Source: a virus | DNA: 42,689 nucleotides | Virus record (IMG/VR): IMGVR_UViG_3300037963_004553 | Location: 10,794 to 53,482 of that record | Reading direction: 5' to 3' (one strand) | Shown here: positions 36,233 to 42,689 of the stretch, piece after piece | How the letters are laid out: every line of letters starts with the position of its first letter | Position numbering within the stretch: position 1 is the stretch's first letter | Notes under the pieces: generated by a model | The model's database searches: none | Told to the model about the DNA's origin: nothing | The model's input: only the letters and a program-made list of their open reading frames with translations | Translations under genes and position numbers: made by a program

Positions 36233-36475
36233 ATGGAAGTAAACGCGCCCCCTTTTGATAAACAATCCGTCAACAATATGTTGGCTGAGATTGCTAAAAA
36301 CAGGAGGTATAGTCCTGAGCTACCTTCTGTTCCCCCTCGGCAAGCAGATCAAGAGGCTTTTCAGGATTTAATGAATAACTCTCCTGAGCAAACAGAAGGT
36401 CCTGGACCACAACCGTTTCAGAATTTATTAAACGAACAACCACCTACACCTGAACAAGAAGAAGACGATGTCTAA
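36233..36475 (+). CDS. Acidic Pro/Gln-rich small protein (80 aa)
   Basis: MEVNAPPFDKQSVNNMLAEI and two similar short segments, AFQDLMNNSPEQ and PFQNLLNEQPPTP, so an internal duplication of (A/P)FQ(D/N)L(M/L)N is visible. Acidic, Pro-rich and disordered, resembling scaffold-like or small late proteins. Start 36233 lies just behind the previous stop. Confidence 0.6.
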   Translation: MEVNAPPFDKQSVNNMLAEIAKNRRYSPELPSVPPRQADQEAFQDLMNNSPEQTEGPGPQPFQNLLNEQPPTPEQEEDDV

Positions 36476-36629
36476 AAAGAAAATGCCTCCACAATTACTG
36501 GAGCACTTTAAGAAAAAGAATGAATCAAAAGAAGGGAAAAAAGCAGAGGAATCTGCTGAGAAAGGATTGAAAGCAGCTAAAGCAGCTAAGAAATACAAAG
36601 ACAAAGATAAAGACGAAGATAAAAAATAA
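36468..36629 (+). CDS. Small Lys-rich protein (53 aa)
   Basis: MSKKKMPPQLLEHFKKKNES then a Lys/Ala/Glu-rich tail ending in a KDKDKDEDKK repeat. Overlaps the previous gene by eight bases. DNA-binding or virion-associated by composition. Confidence 0.6.
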   Translation: MSKKKMPPQLLEHFKKKNESKEGKKAEESAEKGLKAAKAAKKYKDKDKDEDKK

Positions 36630-36634
36630 GGTAG

Positions 36635-36659
36635 TATTTAAACAGTAATAGTTTAAATA
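36635..36659 (+). repeat. Palindrome ending at the TerL start codon
   Basis: A perfect nine-base inverted repeat, TATTTAAAC / GTTTAAATA with loop AGTAATA, whose last base directly precedes the GTG of the terminase gene. It could sequester the start region of the mRNA or bind a protein. Confidence 0.7.
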
Positions 36660-38186
36660 GTGCCTTCTCATCGTCACCTTGCTTATAGACGTAATGCTCA
36701 AGCTGCTGCTAAAAAGCATAAAGTACGCAAGAGTGACAAAGAACAATTATTTGAAAAAGCTAGAGATGATTTTGGTTTCTTTTGTGAATATGTAGCGGAT
36801 AAACCTCCAGCAGAACACCACAAAGAATGGCATCGTCAACTAGTAACAAATAACGATAGTTCGTGTCTTCTTAAGATTGCAGGACCGAACATTGACCTAT
36901 TAGGCCCTAGAGGGTCTGCTAAATCGACTGTACTTGGCTTGTTTACTGCCTGGGCAATAGGTATTCATACGCAAGCCAAGAAGCCCTTACAGATCCTTTA
37001 TCTAAGCTATACAGTTGATATCGCACGTTCTAAATCAGCAACCATTAAACGTATTATTGAATCAAAAAAATATCAAGAAGTTTTCCCTACAGTTAAGTTG
37101 CTCAAAAATGTTACGAGTAATGAGTACTGGTCAATCGACCATAAATTTGCTGGTATTGATGTTACAGGTGAAGAACAATTTACTTTATGTGCAGCAGGAC
37201 TTAAAGGATCGGTGACTTCCAAACGTTCTCAACTTGTGGTAATTGATGACCCGATAAAATCTGCTTCAGATATTGGCAACCCAGACATCCGAAAGATGAT
37301 GCAGGATAACTGGAATGCTGTGATTGCTCCAACAATGTTTGAGGGTGGTCGTGCAATTTGTCTTGGTACTCGCTTCCGTCATGATGACATTCATTCGACC
37401 ACGTTCTGTCAGCAAAATAATTGGATGCAGATTGTTCTTTCTGCCATTTTAAATAACGAGGTGACCGGCGAGGAAGAGTCATATTGGCCTGAGATGTGGT
37501 CCCTAGACTATCTAAAAGAGAAGAAAAGGCAAGCCCCTATTGCTTTTTCTTTTCAATATATGAATCAAATTGTTAGGCAAAACGAACTTTCACTGGCACC
37601 AGAGCTTTTAGTTAAAGCAGAAATTGCCACTGAATTTGACACTCTTGGAATTGGTGTTGACCTTTCTGCTGGCACTAAAGAAAAAAATGACTACACCGTA
37701 ATGGTTCTCGGTGGTCGAATTGGCGATAAAATACATATTATTGATTACCGTAGGTTACGTGTAATGGGTAACCTAGAAAAATTAGATGCATTAAAAGAGC
37801 TTTTAAATGATTGGTCTGTGATCGGTCAACAACAAGATGGTGTTTACTTTCCTACATATTCAACTTGTGATATTTGGTCAGAAGCTGTGCAGTATCAAGC
37901 TTCTTTAGAAGCTGACTTTAAACGTATTTGCTTAAATAATGAGGGGCTTTATAATTTAATCTGGCATCCTGTTAAAGGTTTCCGTGCAGATAAATTAGCC
38001 AGGTTTAGAGGCATCATGGGAATGTTTGAGGATCGTAAAATAGTTTTTAACAGGTACCGTAACTTTACGACAATGTTTGAAGAGCTAACTAATTTTGGTG
38101 TTAGCAGTCACGATGATTGTGTTGATGCTTTAGTTTGGCTTGTAACAGGCTTAACACGCAAAGGAAAATTGCAATTGGATTACTGA
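36660..38186 (+). CDS. terL: Terminase large subunit
   Basis: The packaging motor, 508 residues: ATPase plus nuclease that cuts concatemeric DNA and pumps it into the prohead. Walker A is LLGPRGSAKST (80-90, K88), Walker B LVVIDDP (D196, D197 region). The nuclease end has GVDLSAG (metal Asp) and HDDCVDALVWL near 484-494. GTG 36660 is the first possible start in frame, directly behind a nine-base palindrome and without a Shine-Dalgarno. No small-terminase gene is recognised upstream. The next gene overlaps the stop as TGATG. Confidence 0.93.
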   Translation: MPSHRHLAYRRNAQAAAKKHKVRKSDKEQLFEKARDDFGFFCEYVADKPPAEHHKEWHRQLVTNNDSSCLLKIAGPNIDLLGPRGSAKSTVLGLFTAWAIGIHTQAKKPLQILYLSYTVDIARSKSATIKRIIESKKYQEVFPTVKLLKNVTSNEYWSIDHKFAGIDVTGEEQFTLCAAGLKGSVTSKRSQLVVIDDPIKSASDIGNPDIRKMMQDNWNAVIAPTMFEGGRAICLGTRFRHDDIHSTTFCQQNNWMQIVLSAILNNEVTGEEESYWPEMWSLDYLKEKKRQAPIAFSFQYMNQIVRQNELSLAPELLVKAEIATEFDTLGIGVDLSAGTKEKNDYTVMVLGGRIGDKIHIIDYRRLRVMGNLEKLDALKELLNDWSVIGQQQDGVYFPTYSTCDIWSEAVQYQASLEADFKRICLNNEGLYNLIWHPVKGFRADKLARFRGIMGMFEDRKIVFNRYRNFTTMFEELTNFGVSSHDDCVDALVWLVTGLTRKGKLQLDY

Positions 38187-38410
38187 TGGAACAACTTATA
38201 GCACTAGGCATTGCAGCCGTATCAGGCGGCGGTTGGTTTGTGGGAAAAGTCTTTAGCAGAATGCGATCACTAGAAGATCGTATCGACCGTTTACCTCTTG
38301 AATATGTTTTAAAACAAGATTATATTCGAGAGATGGAAAGAATGAATGATGAATTCAGTGAAATCAACACTAAGCTTGATAAACTTGTGGAAAAGATTCT
38401 TTCCAAATGA
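38186..38410 (+). CDS. Membrane-anchored coiled-coil protein (74 aa)
   Basis: MEQLIALGIAAVSGGGWFVG is a single hydrophobic helix, followed by charged heptad-like helix MRSLEDRIDRLPLEYVLKQD and MNDEFSEINTKLDKLVEKIL. Similar small phage proteins lie next to terminases and may be holin-like or tail/capsid accessory factors. Overlaps terL by one base. Confidence 0.7.
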   Translation: MEQLIALGIAAVSGGGWFVGKVFSRMRSLEDRIDRLPLEYVLKQDYIREMERMNDEFSEINTKLDKLVEKILSK

Positions 38411-38586
38411 GTTACTTTATTGAGGTTGAAGAACTGGAAAATGGTGATTTATATATCCAAATTCCTGAAGAAGTTATTGAAACTTTAGGCTGGGAGCCTG
38501 AAACACTATTGTCTTGGGACATTAAAGGTGACGGGATTATTGTTCAACGTTTGAATGGGGAATCAGGTTACGAACAGGTAGAATAA
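38407..38586 (+). CDS. AbrB/SpoVT-like small protein (59 aa)
   Basis: MSYFIEVEELENGDLYIQIP then EEVIETLGWEPETLLSWDIK and DGIIVQRL: the swapped-hairpin AbrB/MazE-type pattern (DLxIxIPEEVIExLGWEPxxLxxWxxxGDGIxVxR), common in cyanophages. It may bind DNA. ATGA overlap with the previous gene. No toxin partner is seen. Confidence 0.7.
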   Translation: MSYFIEVEELENGDLYIQIPEEVIETLGWEPETLLSWDIKGDGIIVQRLNGESGYEQVE

Positions 38587-38604
38587 TTAAAAAGTTCTTA
38601 GCCA

Positions 38605-38796
38605 ATGGAATTAGCTTATAAATATATGAGTCAAATTCCCCCTAGAGGAAAGAAGAAGTTTGACGAAGAATTTATGTACACCTCAGAAGGTAACATCAGT
38701 TCTCCCCGTCCTTCTCGTAATGTCGCACCTGCGTCTTTTTTAGGACCAGGAAGTAAAGGTGCTGGCTTTGGTAATGTTTCTACCAGAGGTATCTAA
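38605..38796 (+). CDS. Small hypothetical protein (63 aa)
   Basis: MELAYKYMSQIPPRGKKKFD then GNISSPRPSRNVAPASFLGP and a Gly-rich end. Disordered, unrecognised. Its stop shares a base with the next ATG (TAATG). Confidence 0.6.
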   Translation: MELAYKYMSQIPPRGKKKFDEEFMYTSEGNISSPRPSRNVAPASFLGPGSKGAGFGNVSTRGI

Positions 38797-39236
38797 TGAA
38801 TAGCTTAGTAGCGCAGCAGCAAGGATACACTTTTCCGATGGATGAAATTCCTAGAACGTATTATCCTGGGCGAGGCTTTTTAAGTGATCAAGAAGCTTAT
38901 CCAGAAAATCCTTTTTATCGACCACCCACGTATGGTGGCGGAATGAATGTTCCTGGTGCCCCTGGTAATGTTGCAGGAACAGGTGGGTTTACAAAGCTTC
39001 CTTATTATGGCGGCCCTACTAATCCAATGCTAATGCCTTATTATCCAGGGCAAGATTATGGTGGTGTACAACAGTTAACAGCCGATCCTAGTTATGCAAT
39101 TCCGGGAGGACAAACGCCTTATAGAAGAGGGCCTTATCTTCCCTTTGAAGACATTCCAGAAGATAATGCACCTTTTATTCCAATCCCCAGGGCGCAAGGA
39201 CTTCCTATGGGATTTCAAAATAAATTTGTAAGCTAA
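38796..39236 (+). CDS. Gly/Pro/Tyr-rich putative virion protein (146 aa)
   Basis: A low-complexity protein with YYPGRGFLS, YGGGMNVPGAPGNVAGTG, LPYYGGPTNPM and YYPGQDYGG, resembling disordered virion or adhesive proteins rich in Tyr, Pro and Gly. The last base of its TAA begins the next ATG. Confidence 0.6.
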   Translation: MNSLVAQQQGYTFPMDEIPRTYYPGRGFLSDQEAYPENPFYRPPTYGGGMNVPGAPGNVAGTGGFTKLPYYGGPTNPMLMPYYPGQDYGGVQQLTADPSYAIPGGQTPYRRGPYLPFEDIPEDNAPFIPIPRAQGLPMGFQNKFVS

Positions 39237-39529
39237 TGGCACAAGACGACTCTAAATATACAAAGCCAGGACTGCGTGAATCCATCAAGAAACGCATTAC
39301 GGCTGGCAGTAAAGGCGGTAAGCCTGGTCAGTGGTCTGCTCGGAAAGCACAAATGGTTGCTGCTGAGTACAAGAAGAAAGGAGGTGGATATAAAGGTGGT
39401 GAAGGTAAGAAACAAAAAGATCTAAAGAAGTGGGGCAAAGAAGATTGGCAGACTAAAGATCAATACGAAAAAAGTAAAGCAAAAAAAGCAGCCACAGCAG
39501 CTAAAAAAGCTAAGGATAAAAAGTCATGA
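39236..39529 (+). CDS. DUF5872-like basic protein (97 aa)
   Basis: KPGLRESIKKRITAGSKGGK then GQWSARKAQMVAAEYKKKGG and WGKEDWQTKDQYE: the GxWSARKAQ...YKKKGGGYKG...LKKWxxEDWxT pattern of the DUF5872 family, shared by large DNA viruses of plankton and marine phages. Lys-rich and likely a DNA-associated virion protein. Function unknown. Confidence 0.75.
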   Translation: MAQDDSKYTKPGLRESIKKRITAGSKGGKPGQWSARKAQMVAAEYKKKGGGYKGGEGKKQKDLKKWGKEDWQTKDQYEKSKAKKAATAAKKAKDKKS

Positions 39530-39657
39530 AAAAACAAATAAAGGATTTAAAAAAAATTAAAAAACAGTTGCATGGTAGCGCTAAAATGCATAAAGCACAA
39601 GCCAATAAGATTGACAGCGTTATTAAAGTCGCTGGCAAGTACATGGAGAAAAACTAA
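39526..39657 (+). CDS. Small basic protein (43 aa)
   Basis: MKKQIKDLKKIKKQLHGSAK then MHKAQANKIDSVIKVAGKYM: strongly basic amphipathic helices. ATGA overlap upstream, TAATG overlap downstream, so it is tightly coupled. Too short for many callers. Confidence 0.7.
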   Translation: MKKQIKDLKKIKKQLHGSAKMHKAQANKIDSVIKVAGKYMEKN

Positions 39658-40370
39658 TGTCTTACTTATCTGAACTAGAGAAAATTTCTAAAATTCAAGA
39701 CAAATTAAAAGACAACAAGAAAACAGCAGATGACTATTTGTTCGCTGCTGGTGTTGTTAAACAACTGAAACCAACAAAAGAAAATATCAAAAACGAGAAG
39801 GAAGCAAAAAATCTTTATAAAGATATTGATAATGCTCTTAACGATTTAAAAGATACAAAAAAAGGTATTAAAAAAGCACAAAGAGGAGGAAAAGAGTCAA
39901 AGAAGTTAGCGAAACGTTTTGAAGGATTTTTAAAATCAGGGAAATTAGATAGAGCTGAAAATCTTCTAGGGTACATTGATAACAAACAAGGTGTTGATAT
40001 TTCTCCTTACTTATCTAAAAACTTTGGCAAGATTGCAGGCAAATCAGGCATTGATTTAAAAATGAATTTTGATATGCCGCAAGAACAGCTAATTGCACAA
40101 GCAGATTTAAGCAACCCGCAAAAAAATTATTTTGACGCTCTTTCAAACCCTGTCAAATTTATTGACGACGTTAGGGGTTTAGTTGATAAGTTAAACCAAC
40201 AAACTAGAGATAAAGAACAATTCATTCAAGATACTCTTGGACCAGGCAAGAAAGATCAATCGGCAGCTTTTGGCGATTTGTTAGCAGGAGGCAGCTTTAA
40301 TAATTTTTCTACTCCTACAGTAGATCCATCTTCCTTGGCAGGAATTAACTTTGATTTCTCTTATGCATAA
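39657..40370 (+). CDS. Helical hypothetical protein (237 aa)
   Basis: MSYLSELEKISKIQDKLKDN and a Lys-rich helical N-terminal half (coiled-coil candidate 1-95), then GKLDRAENLLGYIDNKQGVD and a Gly/Phe-rich C-terminus. Probably structural; no family is recognised. Confidence 0.65.
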   Translation: MSYLSELEKISKIQDKLKDNKKTADDYLFAAGVVKQLKPTKENIKNEKEAKNLYKDIDNALNDLKDTKKGIKKAQRGGKESKKLAKRFEGFLKSGKLDRAENLLGYIDNKQGVDISPYLSKNFGKIAGKSGIDLKMNFDMPQEQLIAQADLSNPQKNYFDALSNPVKFIDDVRGLVDKLNQQTRDKEQFIQDTLGPGKKDQSAAFGDLLAGGSFNNFSTPTVDPSSLAGINFDFSYA

Positions 40371-40382
40371 CGGAGACGTAAC

Positions 40383-41084
40383 ATGGATTTAGCAGGACGT
40401 TTAATGAGTGGTATTAAATCTGCTGCAGGAGCAGGTTTTAATTTGTTGCCAGATAGGATGAATTTATTTGCACGTTACCTTACAGGAGTTGGTAATACCA
40501 ATTTGCAATTAGATCCATCAACTGAAAGGTCTTTAATTCAGGCAACTGAGATACCACCTATGGCTACTCAGTTAATGCCTACTTTCCCTAATAAAGAATC
40601 AGCATTTACTGGAGATTTTTCACAAAGGGAAATGATCCCTCTACCTGTTCCTGCTGCAGGACCAGGAATTGCAACATCAGGACCTACAATGTATGGACAA
40701 GATAATCAAGCAGCCTCTCAAACACTAGGTCGTTTTAATGCACAAGTAACACCAACTACTGTGCGTGTTACAGATACATATGACATGGTAAATAATGCAG
40801 AAGATCCTGATTTAGTTAGTGGTAAATTTCAACCAGGGAAAGCATATAGAACTTTAAGAGCTGCTTTTGATCCAACACAACTGTATGACCCCAAAACAGA
40901 TAAACTTAGAAATATCGGTCATTTGTTAACACCTGAACAAAAAAACTTCGGAAACTATATGACTCATGAAGGTAAGAATCAATTTTTTAGTCCTATGACA
41001 AGTGTTGGTAGGGCTGCTATGTACGCATTGCCTATTAAGTTCCAGCCTTATGAAATTGACTATACAATTCAACGTCCCCAATAA
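40383..41084 (+). CDS. Hypothetical late protein (233 aa)
   Basis: MDLAGRLMSGIKSAAGAGFN at the start, a Pro-rich stretch (MIPLPVPAAGPGIATSGPTM) and a soluble beta-rich C-terminal half (TPTTVRVTDTYDMVNNAEDP onwards to YEIDYTIQRPQ). GGAG at 40373-40376 is a proper Shine-Dalgarno. Likely virion component. Confidence 0.65.
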   Translation: MDLAGRLMSGIKSAAGAGFNLLPDRMNLFARYLTGVGNTNLQLDPSTERSLIQATEIPPMATQLMPTFPNKESAFTGDFSQREMIPLPVPAAGPGIATSGPTMYGQDNQAASQTLGRFNAQVTPTTVRVTDTYDMVNNAEDPDLVSGKFQPGKAYRTLRAAFDPTQLYDPKTDKLRNIGHLLTPEQKNFGNYMTHEGKNQFFSPMTSVGRAAMYALPIKFQPYEIDYTIQRPQ

Positions 41085-41086
41085 TC

Positions 41087-41296
41087 ATGGCAGATAAAGC
41101 AATTCAAAAAGACGGTACGACCAAACGCTATCTCCCTAAGAAAGCATGGGCCAAGCTTTCCAAAGAAGAAAGAGAAGATACTGATCGCAAGAAACGAGCC
41201 GGTTCTCGTAAAGGAAAACAGTTTATTCCTAACACAGATAAAGCTAAAAAAGCAGGCAGAGCTGCTAGGATGTATAAACAAAAGGGCAGTAAATAG
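41087..41296 (+). CDS. Small basic RYLPKKAW-type protein (69 aa)
   Basis: TKRYLPKKAWAKLSKEERED then TDRKKRAGSRKGKQFIPNTD: the RYLPkkaW..Ls.eE...t.rkK..gs..gkQFxpNT pattern that I recognise from large plankton viruses and marine phages, function unknown. Lys/Arg-rich, probably nucleic-acid associated. Confidence 0.75.
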   Translation: MADKAIQKDGTTKRYLPKKAWAKLSKEEREDTDRKKRAGSRKGKQFIPNTDKAKKAGRAARMYKQKGSK

Positions 41297-41300
41297 TTAA

Positions 41301-42689
41301 ATGGCTGACGCTAAAGCTCGTCTTAAAGAAATCATTGATGCTTATGTAGAGCGTGATGGTGGAGCTGGTATCGATACCGGTATTGTTGCGTCACATATTG
41401 CCCAGATGAAACTTTTTGGTATCCGCCAAGGAGTTGAGTTTTTTCCGTCACAAGATAACTTTGGTAATCAACGCAAAGACTTTATCGATAAAGTTGTCAA
41501 ATATAACAAATTAGATACTCGTCTTGATTCAATATGGGATTATTTCCTGTGTGATGGAAAAGGACTTTTTTATATCCGGCCTACTGAGAATAATTATCGT
41601 CTCTATTATTTTCGTAGTCATGAGTATCGTTCTTATTACAACGTCGATGGTGAACTAGAAGAAGTTGTAATTATCTACAGTTATAAAGTCAAGAAACCAA
41701 ACTCTGGTTTCCAAGATATTGGTACTTATAACTTAACTGGGGATCCAAACCAAACCCCTGGTCAGAAACGTTATATTCGTTTGTCAATTAAAGCAAATAC
41801 AATTGAAGAGACACACTCAGAAGGCGAGATGTCTTTTGATAATGTCAATATTCAAATGCCAGGCAAGACAGAAAAGTTTCCTAATACCTTGCGTTTTATT
41901 CCTTGTGTAGAAATCTTTAATAACCCGAAAGGGTTTTCTATGGAAGGCAGTGGAGAGTTTGATGCGTTAGCTAATCATATTGTTATTCACGATAGTCTTG
42001 TTCATAACATGCGAAAGAACTTACAGTTCTTTGGTAATCCAACATTACTATCTTCCCGTCCTAAAACTGACTTAATGGAGTCAGGTGGTGACGGTGCAGT
42101 ACAGCGACCTTCTATTGCAGCAAACTCAGGCTTTACTAGTCCTGCAAATCTAAGTCGTTCTACCTTTAAACAAGATCCAATTAATCGTGGTGTAGATGGA
42201 CAGATCCGTGTTCCACGGGTAATCGCCAACCTAGAACCGAATGACCGTGTTGGTTATATTGTTCCTGATGCGATTTCTGGAGACCAGAATGCATTTGTAC
42301 GCCAATACAGAGAAGAGATAAGAACATCACTAGGCGGAGTTGATGAGCTGTCAATTTCAGCAGGTGTAACGGCAACAGAGTATAAGTCTCTTTTCGGTCG
42401 TGTGTCAGCAACTTCTAAAAAGAAAGCAAACGCAATTTATACCCATGGTTTATGCCGTTGTCTTGAATTAATTATTTATCAAGAGGAACAACTTTTTAAA
42501 GATACTCTTGCAGCAGCAGCAAAATTTGAAAAGCCTATTCCTCCACAAGAAGGAGCTTCTGCAGAAGAACTGCAAATGTATAACCAAGCATTAGCAGAAT
42601 TTGACGCCCGCATGAAACAACTTATGATGGCGTGTGTACAAGCACAAATGATTCCCCCTGGTGTTAAAGGTTTAATTCCAGATGGTGAT
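41301..42689 (+). CDS. Portal-like protein, 3' end outside window
   Basis: At least 463 residues, open to the window end. The portal ring joins capsid and tail and is the channel for DNA packaging. Support: location soon after TerL, size, and a portal-type arrangement with an N-terminal helical/beta region, VEIFNNPKGFSMEGSGEFDA followed by the helix LVHNMRKNLQFFGNP, and a long helical stem region after about residue 330 (DELSISAGVTATEYKSLFGR onwards). The call is by pattern, not by a diagnostic motif. ATG 41301 begins four bases after the previous stop. Confidence 0.7.
   Translation, partial: MADAKARLKEIIDAYVERDGGAGIDTGIVASHIAQMKLFGIRQGVEFFPSQDNFGNQRKDFIDKVVKYNKLDTRLDSIWDYFLCDGKGLFYIRPTENNYRLYYFRSHEYRSYYNVDGELEEVVIIYSYKVKKPNSGFQDIGTYNLTGDPNQTPGQKRYIRLSIKANTIEETHSEGEMSFDNVNIQMPGKTEKFPNTLRFIPCVEIFNNPKGFSMEGSGEFDALANHIVIHDSLVHNMRKNLQFFGNPTLLSSRPKTDLMESGGDGAVQRPSIAANSGFTSPANLSRSTFKQDPINRGVDGQIRVPRVIANLEPNDRVGYIVPDAISGDQNAFVRQYREEIRTSLGGVDELSISAGVTATEYKSLFGRVSATSKKKANAIYTHGLCRCLELIIYQEEQLFKDTLAAAAKFEKPIPPQEGASAEELQMYNQALAEFDARMKQLMMACVQAQMIPPGVKGLIPDGD

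Noticed and set aside
1-42689. Insertion sequences, integrase or att sites
   Set aside because: No transposase, recombinase or flanking direct repeats were found; the tRNA-Leu is complete and internal to an operon, not an obvious attachment site.

Overview
The window is a 42.7 kb piece of a tailed-phage genome that infects a cyanobacterium, probably marine or brackish Synechococcus/Prochlorococcus. The host is inferred from four things seen in the sequence: a 43-residue high-light-inducible (Hli) protein gene, a Downstream-peptide-type glutamine riboswitch in front of a small YRG-motif protein, perfect cyanobacterial-type DnaA boxes (TTTTCCACA) in the intergenic hub, and small proteins of cyanophage type. 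The phage nature rests on a large terminase, a portal-like protein, a T7-type DNA polymerase, a prim-pol/SF3 helicase, ThyX, SSB and dozens of short overlapping genes. The base composition is AT-rich. The lineage is not certain; nothing here is T4-like, and no phage RNA polymerase or psbA is visible.

Layout. 1-2168 (minus): the cut-off prim-pol/helicase gene with a 57-residue gene coupled in front of it. 2278-3417 (plus): a low-complexity protein. 3414-4262 (minus): a RecB/Cas4-type nuclease. 4303-7467 (plus): a three-gene glycan cassette (glycosyltransferase, sugar C-methyltransferase, a two-domain protein with a C-terminal methyltransferase), closed by a terminator. 7583-9054: endonuclease VII, Hli and a Dps-like ferritin, then three tiny plus genes. 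8990-26313 (minus): the long early/replication block, with Gp157-like, SWIM-finger, DUF5895-like, SSB, DNA polymerase, GP88, ThyX, tRNA-Leu(UAA), PcfJ-like and many small proteins including ribbon-helix-helix regulators. 26314-26856: a non-coding hub with DnaA boxes and iteron-like repeats, the best origin candidate. 27189-42689 (plus): the late block, with Gly/Ala-rich putative virion proteins, then TerL, a string of tiny basic proteins, and a portal-like protein cut by the window edge.

The most unusual content is RNA-like. Nine copies of one structured element, all in the same orientation, sit in gaps of the minus-strand block directly upstream of the next gene or tRNA. They share an outer stem CTRGG/CCYAG, an almost invariant CA on the left and GTAAGN on the right, and an inner hairpin that differs in sequence and length in every copy. 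Paired positions covary and one copy uses a G-U pair possible only in minus-strand RNA. I do not recognise this family. A second, two-copy element starts exactly at the UGA stop of two consecutive genes and also shows compensatory changes. Most genes behind the nine-copy element have a C/A/U-rich leader without a Shine-Dalgarno sequence.

Together the genes suggest a phage with its own replisome (prim-pol/helicase, PolA, SSB, nucleases, host DnaA boxes), thymidylate synthesis, coupling to host nitrogen status (glutamine riboswitch), photo-oxidative/iron stress protection (Hli plus Dps-like), and a glycan-modifying cassette.
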